Source of the DNA: Halomarina rubra
GTDB lineage: Archaea; Halobacteriota; Halobacteria; Halobacteriales; Haloarculaceae
DNA length: 64,000 nucleotides
Assembly: GCF_023699475.1 (NCBI RefSeq)
Contig: NZ_JALXFV010000003.1
Span: 289,399 to 353,398 of the forward strand
Direction of reading: 5' to 3'
In this document: positions 50,139 to 58,777 of the stretch, one piece after another
How positions within the stretch are numbered: position 1 is the first letter of the stretch
How the letters are laid out: each line of letters begins with the position of its first letter
Notes under the pieces: model-generated
What the model saw: only the letters and a program-made list of their open reading frames with translations
Told to the model about the DNA's origin: nothing
Databases searched by the model: none
Translations under genes and position numbers: made by a program

Positions 50139-51070
50139 GCGCTCGTCACCTCCGGGTCAGCGTCGTCAACGGTCGCTCCTCGCGTTTCCGTTAGGTAGGC
50201 GTCGAACCATTCTCGGGCGTAGGCCAGCGTCTCGTCGTCGGCGCGGCGGATAGGGAACCCCGCGTCGCGGACGGCGATGCCATGGTGCCGAAGCCAGCGC
50301 GTTACCGACATGGCGTTACACCCCAACAGCTCGCCGAGTTGTGCCGTCGAGAGTCCGAGCGTCCCGTACAACGTCCGTAGAACGCGCTCGTCGCGGTACG
50401 GTTCGTTACCCCAAAGGTGGTCGTTGTGACCGATGCTGTGGTCGCTGGCAGGGACGACGGCGAGGTTATCGGCGACGTTCAGCGCGTCGTTGATGATGAA
50501 CTGTTCGTGCGTGGATAACCGCGCTGGCGGGTTGGTCCATACGGGCGACAGGTGGTGGACGTGGTAGCCGTCGTCAGCGAGAACGCGGTAGGGGTCCGCG
50601 CCGTCGGCGATAGCGAGCAGGTGGTGGTGTGCTATCCGGTCCTTTTCGTGGCCGCACACCGACCCGAACATAGGATAGCCCCGCGGGGCCACTCGCCACA
50701 CATCCGGGCCGAGGCGAAGCGATTCGCCGGTCGTTCGCCGGTCTATCTCGGCGTCCTCCAACGCGCTCAGGACCGTTTTCTCAGCTACACCGAATCTCTC
50801 CCCGATTTCAGCCGCCGTGAGCTTCTGTTCGACGTACAACACGTGGAGAACGTCGGGGTCGCGGTGCGGCGGGTCGTACTCGTCGCACGTCGATTGGTGG
50901 CCGGTGAGCGCGGGGCGAGAGTCGAACGCCCGCCCGCACGGACACTCGTGGGTCGCCGTGAACGCGTCGAGCGACGCCTGCTCGGCGTCACCGGAACGCT
51001 CGCCGTTCCGGTTGGCGGACGAGACGGTCGTCTCGTCAGCGTCGCCAGCACGCTGGCCGTCGTCGCTCAT
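50135..51070 (-). CDS. HNH-endonuclease-like protein with HTH domains
   Basis: 311 residues from the ATG at 51070. An N-terminal C2H2-like finger (CPCGRAFDSRPALTGHQSTCD) and a first HTH (KLTAAEIGERFGVAEKTVLSALEDAEID) precede an HNH-like core: DRIAHHHLLAI, DDGYHVHHLSPVWTNPPARLSTHEQFIINDALNVADNLAVVPASDH. A second HTH (LGLSTAQLGELLGCNAMSVTRWLRHHGI) follows. It may nick or cut DNA, for replication or homing; catalysis is inferred. Coupled to its neighbours by overlapping start/stop codons. Confidence 0.75.
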   Translation of the reverse strand: MSDDGQRAGDADETTVSSANRNGERSGDAEQASLDAFTATHECPCGRAFDSRPALTGHQSTCDEYDPPHRDPDVLHVLYVEQKLTAAEIGERFGVAEKTVLSALEDAEIDRRTTGESLRLGPDVWRVAPRGYPMFGSVCGHEKDRIAHHHLLAIADGADPYRVLADDGYHVHHLSPVWTNPPARLSTHEQFIINDALNVADNLAVVPASDHSIGHNDHLWGNEPYRDERVLRTLYGTLGLSTAQLGELLGCNAMSVTRWLRHHGIAVRDAGFPIRRADDETLAYAREWFDAYLTETRGATVDDADPEVTSA

Positions 51071-51369
51071 CGGCCTGCCTCCTCGCACCGTCCGACAACC
51101 ACCTCCAGCAACGGCCCGTCGCCGTAGCCGGGTTCGGCCCGGACGCTCACGACCCGCGCGTCGAACGCGTCGAGTGTGTAGGTCATGAGACGCGGGAGCG
51201 TCGTCGTGTGGTCCTCACCGCGGACGATGAAGAATCGCACCGTGCCGTCGGGGTAGAGGTCCACTACCTCGTCCACGCCGTCGTGGACGGTGAGCGCCCG
51301 CGCTAACTCGTAGCACGGGTGGGCACGTGCCTCGGGCGGGGCGGGGAGGATGGTGCGAAGTTCCACCAC
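51067..51369 (-). CDS. small element protein, first gene of the replication operon
   Basis: 100 residues. VELRTILPAPPEARAHPCYELARALTVHDGVDEVVDLYPDGTVRFFIVRGEDHTTTLPRLMTYTLDAFDARVVSVRAEPG looks like a small alpha/beta domain. Its stop overlaps the HNH gene start (ATGA). Its promoter must lie in 51370-51470, next to the right attachment core. Unknown family. Confidence 0.58.
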   Translation of the reverse strand: MVELRTILPAPPEARAHPCYELARALTVHDGVDEVVDLYPDGTVRFFIVRGEDHTTTLPRLMTYTLDAFDARVVSVRAEPGYGDGPLLEVVVGRCEEAGR

Positions 51370-51469
51370 GTCGGGGCCGAAGGGTCCCCCGTCGGCCTGC
51401 TCCGGACAACGGGGTGGGTGTTCGGTCCCCCGTTCGTCGCCGCTCCGGGACGTAATGTGTATGTGCGAC

Positions 51470-51481
51470 CGGGATGCTCTC
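51470..51481. other. right attachment core (attR)
   Basis: Second copy of CGGGATGCTCTC. Element DNA to its left ends AATGTGTATGTGCGACC; host DNA to its right continues AGGCGGCCCGGCGATGACG, the missing codons of the beta-CASP gene. An ATG inside the core (51474) opens the orphaned C-terminal fragment. Confidence 0.88.
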
Positions 51482-51821
51482 AGGCGGCCCGGCGATGACG
51501 TACGTCCCCGCCATCAGGGGGTCGCCGACGAACCTCGTCGCGTTCGTCGGCTACCAGGTCGAGGGGACGACCGGCCGGCGCGTGCTGGAGCGCGGCCGCG
51601 GCGAGTTCGACGGCCGCGTCCTCCCCGTCAGCGCCCGCACGGAGCTGTTCGAACTGTCGGCCCACGCCGACCGCGAGGGGCTTCGCGGGTTCCTCGCCGA
51701 CTACGAGGACGCGACGGTGCTGGTCAACCACGGCGACCGCTGTGCGTGGTTCGCCGAGCAGTTGCGCACCGAGGGGTACGACGCGCACGCCCCGGAGTTG
51801 GGCGAGACGCTCGCGGTGTAG
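51474..51821 (+). pseudogene. beta-CASP ribonuclease, C-terminal part (split by element)
   Basis: 115 codons from an ATG inside the attachment core: MLSGGPAMTYVPAIRGSPTNLVAFVGYQVEGTTGRRVL, then SARTELFELSAHADREGLRGFL (motif B His) and ATVLVNHGD (motif C). It continues the 36567-37507 fragment exactly: 941 + 340 bp make 427 codons including the stop, all in frame. It could be translated alone, but lacks the metal-binding domain. Host genes resume after it. Confidence 0.88.
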
Positions 51822-51889
51822 AGGGCGGCCGTCCTATCATCGCAGCGACCGCTCGGACGCACACGGACCACTCGGCCGCCGCCACACCC

Positions 51890-53122
51890 TCACCCCGCCG
51901 CGTCGGCGACCGGGTCCTCCCAGAGGAGGAGGACGCTCGCGCCCACGACGAGCACGCCGCCCGCGACGCCCAGCGCGAACAGCGGCGAGACGACGTCGGA
52001 GACGACGCCGCTGCCGAGTTGGAACGGGACGACCGCCAGACCGCTGACCATCGCCATCGCGCTCAACACGGTGGCGCGGGCCAGCGAGTCGATGCGGTCG
52101 TTGACGTACTGACCGGCGAACGAGCGCGTGACGTCCGAGACACCGCGAATCAACAGGAACGTCGGCAGCGCCAGCAGCGGGAGGAAGTACATCCCGACCA
52201 GCGCCCCGCCGACGGCGAACGGGAGGACCTGGAACCACGTCCGCAGGCCGACGGTCTCCCGGATGGCTCCGGTGTAGTAGCTCAACAGCGCGCCGACGAG
52301 GCTGTACGCCGCGTAGAACCACCCCAGCAGCGACTCGACGCGTGGCTCGGCGACCCCCAGGTCGAGCACGACGGTCTCGAATATGGGCTGGAGGAAGACG
52401 AACACGAGGTAGGTAATCGCGGCGTAGAGCACGTAGTAGTAGAGCAGGAACGCCCGGAGGCGACGGCGCGCGAGCACGTCTCGGACGATGCCGGCCGTCC
52501 GGCGCAGGCTCAGGTCGGCGCTCGCCGTCTCCTCGTACGTCTCCGGTTCGTCGAGCGTGAGCAGGACGAGGACGCCGCCGCTCGTCACGCCCGCGGCCAC
52601 GAACCACGGGTACGAGAGGTCGACGCTGCCGAGGTACCCCCCGAGCACCGCCGCGCCCGCGCCGACCGCCAGCGACACCGACTCCCCGCGCCCCCGGACG
52701 TGGGCGAACTCGTCGGCCGAGAGGTCGTCGGTGAGCGTGTCGTAGAGCCAGGCGTCCTCGCTTCCCGAGCGGAAGTTGTAGCCCATCGACCAGCAGACGT
52801 ACAGCACCGCCAGCGGGAGGAAGGAGTTCGAGAGGCCGATACCGACCAGCGTCAGCGCGATGAGCGACGTCCCGACGAGCAGGCTGTTGCGCCGACCCAC
52901 CCGGTCACCGACGTAGCCCGTCGGAATCTCGCCGAACAGCGTCGTCAGGTTGTACAGCACCTCCAGCACCGCGATTTCGGTGAACGTCAACCCCTGGGCG
53001 AGGAAGAAGAGGTACATCACCGGCCGGTAGAACTCGACCGCCTTCGTCGACTTGTAGAGGTAGTACTTCAGGACGGCCCCGGAGACCGGCCGGGAGAGAC
53101 CGCCCACGTCGCGCGCTGCCAT
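51890..53122 (-). CDS. MFS transporter
   Basis: 410 residues, twelve membrane segments. The MFS loop between segments 2 and 3 reads GYVGDRVGRRNSLLVG (G-x-x-x-D-R-x-G-R-R). Segment 4 is followed by FRSGSEDAWLYDTLTDD, typical of a subgroup of prokaryotic MFS proteins. Exports or imports a small solute with proton or sodium exchange; substrate unknown. Convergent with the beta-CASP fragment. Confidence 0.88.
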   Translation of the reverse strand: MAARDVGGLSRPVSGAVLKYYLYKSTKAVEFYRPVMYLFFLAQGLTFTEIAVLEVLYNLTTLFGEIPTGYVGDRVGRRNSLLVGTSLIALTLVGIGLSNSFLPLAVLYVCWSMGYNFRSGSEDAWLYDTLTDDLSADEFAHVRGRGESVSLAVGAGAAVLGGYLGSVDLSYPWFVAAGVTSGGVLVLLTLDEPETYEETASADLSLRRTAGIVRDVLARRRLRAFLLYYYVLYAAITYLVFVFLQPIFETVVLDLGVAEPRVESLLGWFYAAYSLVGALLSYYTGAIRETVGLRTWFQVLPFAVGGALVGMYFLPLLALPTFLLIRGVSDVTRSFAGQYVNDRIDSLARATVLSAMAMVSGLAVVPFQLGSGVVSDVVSPLFALGVAGGVLVVGASVLLLWEDPVADAAG

Positions 53123-53235
53123 CTGTGTACGGCCCGACGACGAACGGACGATTACGTCCTGTTATGACCGATTCGACGACACGTGCATAACTCGACGACG
53201 CGTGCACGACCCGTCGCCCGCGCGGACGACCCGGC

Positions 53236-54633
53236 TCACCGCTCGGCGCGGTAGCGTTCGTTGAGCAGGTCGACCGTCCGGTCGACGTGGCCGGCGGGGA
53301 CGTAGACGAACGGGATGGAGCGGTCGAACGCCCGGTCGCCGTAGAGACCGTACGCGCCGACCGACTGGGTGCGGCCGTTGTGCGCCAGCGGGATGTCCTT
53401 CAACTCGGCGGGTTCGTACTCCGGGACGTACGAGCGTTCGATCCACACCTCGTGGGCCGGCACGTCGAGTTCGTCGGCGAGGTGGGCTTCGAGGCGCTCG
53501 TCGTTGGCGAGCAGCCAGCGGGTGTAGTCGTCGACGGCGCGTTCGTCCTCGGCGGCGACGACGTCGGCGTACCCCAGGCGGTGTTTCCAGCAGGACTCGG
53601 CGAACCGACGGGTCCGGTAGCGCTCGTAGAGGTCGGCGAACGCCTCGCTGGGCGGGTCCGCGGCCGCCCGTCGGAACCGGTCGAGGACGGCGTGGTCGTC
53701 CAGGTCGTCGTCGAGGACCGCGTCGACGGTGATGAGGCGTTCGTCGGTGTGGGCGGCCAACTCGTCGAGCAGGCGGCGGACGAGCACGTTCGCGTACACC
53801 GACTTGTGGTGCTGGGTGACCCACATGTACAGCGAGATGCGTCCTTCGAGGTAGTTGCCGATGGTGCTCAGCGCCTTCTCCGAGAGCGCGAGGCCGGCGT
53901 CGGGGTGGGCGGTGTAGGCGGCGACCATCCGCTCGGTGTCGACGTTGAGGACGTTCGCGCCCGTCATGTGGTCGTCGCGGATGATGTAGTCCAGGCGGTC
54001 GACGTCGATGGGCGAGTGGAGCAGTTCGGCGGCGACGCCGTGTTGCCAGTGGTCGCCGGCCTCGTAGCGCAGGCTCCAGCCCAGCACGTACGCACACACC
54101 TCGTGGGGGTCGACGCCGAACGACGCGATGGCGTCGGCGTAGTGGTCGAGCACGGTGACACAGCCGAGCAGTTCGTGGGGGTTCGCCCGTCGGACGGGAA
54201 CCGGGAGTCCCTCGACGCTCGGGACGCCACAGCGCTCGAACGCCGCGACGAGACCGTGGTCGCGGAGGCGCTCGCGCAACGCGTCGGCGTCGAGGTGCCG
54301 TTCGCCGAGGTGGGACAGCGGCGGGTGACCGACGTCGTGGAGCAGGCAGGCGAACGCCAGCGTCCGCTCGATAGTGTCGAGTTCGTCGTTCCCGATACCG
54401 TCGGTGAAGTACGACTGGGTGCGGAGGTTCTCGAAGACGCGCTGGCCGAGGTGGTAGACGCCAAGCGAGTGTTCGAACCGGGTGTGGGTCGCGCCGGGGT
54501 AGACGAGGTGGGTCGCCGAGAGCTGGCGGACGCGACGCAGGCGCTGGAACGGTGCGGTGTCGACGACGCGTTCGACGATTCGCTCGTCGAGGTCGACGTA
54601 GCCGTGGACTGGGTCTTTGAACTGTCGAGTCAT
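53236..54633 (-). CDS. HD-domain phosphohydrolase (dNTPase/SAMHD1-like)
   Basis: 465 residues from the ATG at 54633. The opening KDPVHGYVDLDERIVERVVDTAPFQRLRRVRQLSATHLVYPGATHTRFEHSLGVYHLG is the family hallmark. Metal ligands H...HD...D are seen in THTRFEHSLG, CLLHDVGHPPLSH and DVDRLDYIIRDD. Members hydrolyse dNTPs or related nucleotides in the cytosol. The substrate is not resolved here. Confidence 0.9.
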   Translation of the reverse strand: MTRQFKDPVHGYVDLDERIVERVVDTAPFQRLRRVRQLSATHLVYPGATHTRFEHSLGVYHLGQRVFENLRTQSYFTDGIGNDELDTIERTLAFACLLHDVGHPPLSHLGERHLDADALRERLRDHGLVAAFERCGVPSVEGLPVPVRRANPHELLGCVTVLDHYADAIASFGVDPHEVCAYVLGWSLRYEAGDHWQHGVAAELLHSPIDVDRLDYIIRDDHMTGANVLNVDTERMVAAYTAHPDAGLALSEKALSTIGNYLEGRISLYMWVTQHHKSVYANVLVRRLLDELAAHTDERLITVDAVLDDDLDDHAVLDRFRRAAADPPSEAFADLYERYRTRRFAESCWKHRLGYADVVAAEDERAVDDYTRWLLANDERLEAHLADELDVPAHEVWIERSYVPEYEPAELKDIPLAHNGRTQSVGAYGLYGDRAFDRSIPFVYVPAGHVDRTVDLLNERYRAER

Positions 54634-54828
54634 GGATGGGGGTCGTCGGTGAGAGCGTCGCCGCGAGGCGACCGCGTGCGTTCGTTGTGGTTCGCGAACG
54701 CTCCGATTACCGAACGCAGTAGTTCGGCGAGTGAGGCTCTTTCGGTCGCCGGAGACCCCGAACGAGCCACGAGTACCGTTCGGACCCGCCGGGAAAGCGC
54801 GTATCGTGTCAGCACACGAAAGGGAGCC

Positions 54829-55239
54829 ATGGTCGAGTACACCGACCCCGACCTGAACGAGGACGAGCGGGCGGCGTTGCACAACCTCCAGATCGGTATC
54901 GAGAAGTTCTACCGCGGCTACGGCGCGCTGTTGGAGTGGCACCACCTCGTCGGCGGCGGGATGGACTACTTCGCCGAGGCCGAGGCGCAACTGCGCGCGG
55001 CCGGCCACACCGAGTTCGCCGACACGCTCCGGGACGTCCACCTCCCGGTGGGAGCCATCGAAGACCGCTGGACGTACGAACTGGTCGACCAGTTCCGGGC
55101 GGAGTTCCTCGCGGACGTGACGGCGTTCGAGGGCGACGTCCGGGAGGCGCTCGCCGACGGCTCACCACACGTCACCGAGCGTCGGCAACAACGGGAGTGG
55201 CGCGAGCGCGCCGAACGCGACGACCGACCCCCGGAGTGA
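54829..55239 (+). CDS. small helical haloarchaeal protein, unknown
   Basis: 136 residues. DPDLNEDERAALHNLQIGIEKFYRGYGALLEWHHLVGGGMDYFAEAEAQLRAAGHTEFADTLRDVHLPVGAIEDRWTYELVDQFRAEFLADV is an all-helical bundle with conserved-looking His, Glu and Asp, so a diiron-like or metal site is conceivable. The charged tail is disordered. No family named with confidence. Confidence 0.7.
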   Translation: MVEYTDPDLNEDERAALHNLQIGIEKFYRGYGALLEWHHLVGGGMDYFAEAEAQLRAAGHTEFADTLRDVHLPVGAIEDRWTYELVDQFRAEFLADVTAFEGDVREALADGSPHVTERRQQREWRERAERDDRPPE

Positions 55240-55299
55240 GTGCGGGTCCCGGTCGCTGCGCTCCCGAGACCCGCGCCGAGGCGGGTCGGCCGTCAGCGG

Positions 55300-55584
55300 T
55301 CACTCCGCCCGCGCGGCGTCGACCGCGTCGGCCTCCTCTTCGAGCGCCGCGGCGACCCGGCGGGCCTCCTCGGGTGAGAGCCTCACGCGGTCGGCGTGGG
55401 GCGGGAGGTGCTCCAGCGTCGTCCCGTCGAGTTCGAGTGCGAGCGTGACGTGGTCGGGGTCGTTTCGCGGCGTGCTCACGTCGAGGACGCCGTCGGTCTC
55501 CTCGGTGAAGTCGTGACCCTCCGCCTCGGCGGCGACCAGGTCGAGCGTCGTGTAGGCCGTGACGCTCAGGATTCGCTCGGCCAT
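55300..55584 (-). CDS. DUF6360-type haloarchaeal protein
   Basis: 94 residues. AERILSVTAYTTLDLVAAEAEGHDFTEETDGVLDVSTPRNDPDHVTLALELDG is the conserved part; the C-terminus is a helix (LSPEEARRVAAALEEEADAV). Its start overlaps the reductase stop by one base (TGATG), so it is co-expressed with it. Unknown function, perhaps an accessory to the reductase. Confidence 0.75.
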   Translation of the reverse strand: MAERILSVTAYTTLDLVAAEAEGHDFTEETDGVLDVSTPRNDPDHVTLALELDGTTLEHLPPHADRVRLSPEEARRVAAALEEEADAVDAARAE

Positions 55585-57356
55585 CAGTCGTCGCTCGGGG
55601 CGGTCCCGGGGATGGTCTCCTCGTCGTAGGGGTACCACGCCTGTTTCGTGTTGTGCATCATCGGGTCGTCGTAGCTCGTCTCCATCGGTTCGGCGAGAGC
55701 CTTCAGCCCCTCCTCGCCGTCGCTCTCGGAGACGCGCGTGACGAACTCGCGGAACGATTCGACGCCCTCCTCGCGGTCCTCTCGCTCGGCCTCGTAGGTC
55801 GCGAGCAGGTTCTCGACGTAGCCCGGCACCTCGTCGGCGGGCACGCGCATCTCGACCCACTCGGCGAACTGCGGGTTCTCCCCGAGGCCGCCACCGAGAC
55901 CGACGTCGAACGCCTCGACCGGCTCGCCGTCCTTGCGGGTCTTCATCCCGCGGAGGGAGACGTCCGCTATCTGGGGTTGGGCGCAGGAGGCGGTACAGCC
56001 AGAGAGGTGGATGTGGAACTCCTCGACGCCGTCGGGGAGGTCGACGGTGTCTCGAAGGTGACGAGCGTAGCGGACCATCCGGTTTTTCGTCTCCGTGATG
56101 GCCAGCCCACAGAACTCCGTGCCCGTACAGGCGATGGAGCCGCGCATGAACGGGTGGGGGTCGGGCGAGTAGTCCTCGAACAGCGGGTCGTCGAGGAACT
56201 CGTCGACGTCGTCCTCGGGGACGTCCGCGACGACGACGTTCTGGCGCTGGGTCAGCCCGACGAGTTCGCTGCCGTACTCCGCGGCGCGGTCGGCGAGTTC
56301 GACGACGTCCTCGGCGGCCATCCGACCCGTGAGGACCGAGAGACCGACGAATCGTTTGTCGGGGTCGTTCTGTTCGTGAATCCCGACGTAGTCACCCGGC
56401 GCGTCGGTGCGTCCGGCGTTGTAGTCGTACTGGTGGCGCAGGTCCTCGCCCGCCGTGGGGAGGTCGTACTCGACGTACTCCTCCTGGAGGACGCGGCGGA
56501 ACTTCTCCGCGCCCCACTCGTCGACGAGGAACTTCACGCGGGCGTTGAACCGGTTGTCGCGGTCGCCGTGGTCCCGGAACAGCGCGGAGACGCCCGCCGA
56601 GACGGCGGTCATCTCCTCGGGCGTGCAGAACACGTCGAGGTCGCGGGCGAAGCGTGGCTCCTTGCGAGCGAGTCCGCCGCCGACGCGGACGTTGAACCCG
56701 TCGACGCGTTCGCCGTCGACCTCCTTCGTGGCCGGTTCGAACGCGAGGTCGTTGATGTCGCCCTGGCCCGCGCCGCGGGTGTCGCCCGTCACCGACACCT
56801 TCCACTTCCGGGGGAGGTTGGAGTGAGCGGGGTTGCCCTTGAACTCCTCGTTGAGTTCCTGGACGAGCGGCCAGACGTCGAGGTGCTCGTCGGCGTCGCG
56901 GCCCGCGACGGGCGAACCGACGATGTTGCGCCAGGAGTCCCCGCAGGCCTGGATGGTCGAGAGACCGACCTCGTCGAGGCGGTCGAAGATGGCCGGGATG
57001 TCCTCCAGTCGAATCCAGTGCAGTTGGATGGACTGGCGGGTCGTGAAGTCGGCCCACGCGTCCCCGAACTCGGGGTTGTCGACGGGACCGCTCGCGTACT
57101 CGCGGGCGAGTTCGCCGACCACGCGCAGTTGCTCGGGCGTGAGTCGACCCATCGGTACCCCGACGCGCAGCATGAAGTTGCCCTCCTGGCCCGACCGCTG
57201 GTGGTACAGCCCCCACCACTTGAAGCGCTCGAACCACGCGTCGTGTTCGTCCTCGGGGATGGCCTCGAAGCCACCCTCCTCGGCGAACCGACGGAGGTGG
57301 TCGCGAACCTCGACCCCGTACACCTCGTCTTTCCACCCTTCGACCTTCGACGGCAT
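55584..57356 (-). CDS. ferredoxin-dependent siroheme sulfite/nitrite reductase
   Basis: 590 residues from the ATG at 57356. Two ferredoxin-like half domains and two siroheme/Fe4S4 half domains are in order. Cluster ligands: ACTGTEFCGLAITETK and HLSGCTASCAQPQIADV (four Cys). The substrate loop ...TTRQSIQLHWIRLEDIPAIFDRLDEVGL is conserved. It makes a six-electron reduction of sulfite to sulfide or nitrite to ammonia. Sequence alone does not settle which; no nitrate genes are near. Followed by the DUF6360-type gene. Confidence 0.9.
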   Translation of the reverse strand: MPSKVEGWKDEVYGVEVRDHLRRFAEEGGFEAIPEDEHDAWFERFKWWGLYHQRSGQEGNFMLRVGVPMGRLTPEQLRVVGELAREYASGPVDNPEFGDAWADFTTRQSIQLHWIRLEDIPAIFDRLDEVGLSTIQACGDSWRNIVGSPVAGRDADEHLDVWPLVQELNEEFKGNPAHSNLPRKWKVSVTGDTRGAGQGDINDLAFEPATKEVDGERVDGFNVRVGGGLARKEPRFARDLDVFCTPEEMTAVSAGVSALFRDHGDRDNRFNARVKFLVDEWGAEKFRRVLQEEYVEYDLPTAGEDLRHQYDYNAGRTDAPGDYVGIHEQNDPDKRFVGLSVLTGRMAAEDVVELADRAAEYGSELVGLTQRQNVVVADVPEDDVDEFLDDPLFEDYSPDPHPFMRGSIACTGTEFCGLAITETKNRMVRYARHLRDTVDLPDGVEEFHIHLSGCTASCAQPQIADVSLRGMKTRKDGEPVEAFDVGLGGGLGENPQFAEWVEMRVPADEVPGYVENLLATYEAEREDREEGVESFREFVTRVSESDGEEGLKALAEPMETSYDDPMMHNTKQAWYPYDEETIPGTAPSDD

Positions 57357-57662
57357 TACCCCTCGTCCGTGACTCCGGGGTAAACCCCCGTGGCTCGCGT
57401 CAAGCGTGGCGGTGACTCCCGCCATCCGGAGCATGTTGCCGGGAGCTGTCGGGACGGTTCGGCGCGGCGGCCGGCGAGGAGGAGCCACCGTCCCGTCCGC
57501 CCGACCCCAGCGGACGGGAACGCTCGGGCGAGTCGGGCGTCGCCCGTCTGCGAGGGCGACGTCGCCCACCCAGATAGCGGCAACCGTTGCCCAGAGACGG
57601 CAGCACGGGCCAACGTTACGGGTGAGAGCGAGGTTAAACGAGGGCGAGACGTAGGGCGGGCG
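57357..57662. promoter_or_regulatory. divergent promoter region between the reductase and small genes
   Basis: 306 bp with no convincing gene; open frames are Arg-rich antisense types. On the plus strand, GGTTAAACG at 57632-57640 is a TATA-like element about 27 nt from the ATG at 57663. The reductase promoter must lie near its left end but is not distinct. Confidence 0.45.
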
Positions 57663-57743
57663 ATGACCGAGACCGAGTCGTCGGGTGCGTCGGTCGCACC
57701 CGCGGACGTCGCACCGGAGTTGTACGAGGAGGACACAGAGTGA
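57663..57743 (+). CDS. 26-residue acidic leader-like protein
   Basis: MTETESSGASVAPADVAPEL ending in YEEDTE. Very short, but it has a well-placed TATA (leaderless) and its last codons overlap the GTG start of the next small gene (GTGA). This coupling is the main evidence. Confidence 0.5.
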   Translation: MTETESSGASVAPADVAPELYEEDTE

Positions 57744-57901
57744 CCGAACAGCGTAGCGAATCGCGCGAGTCCGGCCGTGGCGAGTCCCGAACGGAGCGAG
57801 ACGAGGACGAAGAGATCGACACGAGCCACCTGGACGGCCTCGAGGACGGCTGTGGCTGTGCGGAGGTGATGGACCACCTCTCCGAGCAGCGCGAGGAGTA
57901 G
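57740..57901 (+). CDS. 53-residue Cys-containing small protein
   Basis: From the GTG at 57740. Acidic and Arg-rich start, then EEIDTSHLDGLEDGCGCAEVMDHLSEQREE. The CGC pair followed by a helix resembles small haloarchaeal proteins with a CxC motif that may bind iron or zinc. Coupled to the 26-residue ORF. Divergent from the sulfite/nitrite reductase, so a link to Fe-S or siroheme metabolism is conceivable. Confidence 0.6.
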   Translation: MTEQRSESRESGRGESRTERDEDEEIDTSHLDGLEDGCGCAEVMDHLSEQREE

Positions 57902-58018
57902 CCCGGGGCTGACGGGACGGGAGACCACCGCCCGGACGCCCCGGCCAGGACGCCGAACCGTCCCGACCGCTGCACGACCGCGCGACGCTTTTAGACTCCC
58001 CCGCCCAGAGACGGAACG

Positions 58019-58687
58019 ATGAGCGAGGACGACGTGCCCGCGGCCGACCGGAAGTCGCCAGTCGGGCGACCGGTCGTCCGTGGCGACCCCGACCTGATGG
58101 GCCCGCGGGCACAGCGCGCCGTCCAGTTCGACCCCGACGACCCGGAGAGCCTCGACCGGGCCGCCCGCGTCGTCCACGCGTTCGCCACCGAGAACGCCGG
58201 GGCCGCCGACAACGTCTACATGCTCCGGGGCGCGGCCGCCTGTGCCGCGCTCGTCCGTGGGGAGGGTTCGTACAAGGCCGCCGCCGAACGCGCGGGCGAG
58301 GGCGTCACAGTCGCGTTCATCCGCAAGTGGGCGCGGGTCCACGACCTGCCGCGGATGGTCCGCGAGTGCGTCGCGACGGGGCGCATCGCGCCGACGGCCG
58401 CCAAACACATCGCCCGCGTCCGTGGCGAAGCGCGCTACCACCTCGCGTGGGCCGTCCTCGACCACGGCCTGACGGTCCGGGACGTCCGGAGCGTCGCCAG
58501 CGCCATCAACGACGGGCAGAGCGTCGAGACCGCACTCGCCGCCCAGGACGTCGCCGTGGGCGACATCACCCTCTCGCTGGACGCCGAGAGCTACCGGGAC
58601 CTGCGCTGGCGGGCCGCGCGTCGCGGCGTCGACCCCGAGGACGTCGTCGCCGATGCGCTCGCCGAACTCGACCCGTTGGAGGAGTAG
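58019..58687 (+). CDS. DUF7119-type protein with ParB/HTH-like core
   Basis: 222 residues. GSYKAAAERAGEGVTVAFIRKWARVHDLPRMVRECVATGRIAPTAAKHIARVRGEARYHLAWAVLDHGLTVRDVRSVASAINDG has the layout of a ParB-like or KorB-like helix-turn-helix. The C-terminus (ITLSLDAESYRDLRWRAARRGVDPEDVVADALAEL) resembles a ribbon-helix-helix. TATA-like CTTTTAGA at 57988-57995 gives a leaderless start. A chromosomal DNA-binding protein is likely; role unknown. Confidence 0.75.
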   Translation: MSEDDVPAADRKSPVGRPVVRGDPDLMGPRAQRAVQFDPDDPESLDRAARVVHAFATENAGAADNVYMLRGAAACAALVRGEGSYKAAAERAGEGVTVAFIRKWARVHDLPRMVRECVATGRIAPTAAKHIARVRGEARYHLAWAVLDHGLTVRDVRSVASAINDGQSVETALAAQDVAVGDITLSLDAESYRDLRWRAARRGVDPEDVVADALAELDPLEE

Positions 58688-58777
58688 CGTGGTTCGAACC
58701 TGAGTGAGAACCACGGACAACCGAGCGGCGACAGCCGAAAGTCGCGAGAGAGACTGGTGGAGACGAACTGAAACGAC

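Larger units (their letters stand above)
37496..51481. mobile_element. integrated element of about 14 kb in a beta-CASP gene
   Basis: Bounded by the 12-bp cores, 13,974 bp from core to core. It carries a tyrosine integrase next to its left end, a primase-polymerase/helicase replication operon at its right end, a regulator, and about ten small genes. Inside each core are matching inverted arms (TACACATT at left, AATGTGTA at right, six to nine bases in). No capsid, portal, terminase or spike protein is recognisable. Proviral-like integrative plasmid or satellite is the most economical reading. Confidence 0.88.

Noticed and set aside
37496..51481. Element as a tailed virus (HK97-type provirus)
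   Set aside because: No terminase large subunit, portal, capsid, protease or tail gene could be read in its 14 kb; the HTH protein alone is not enough to call a small terminase.
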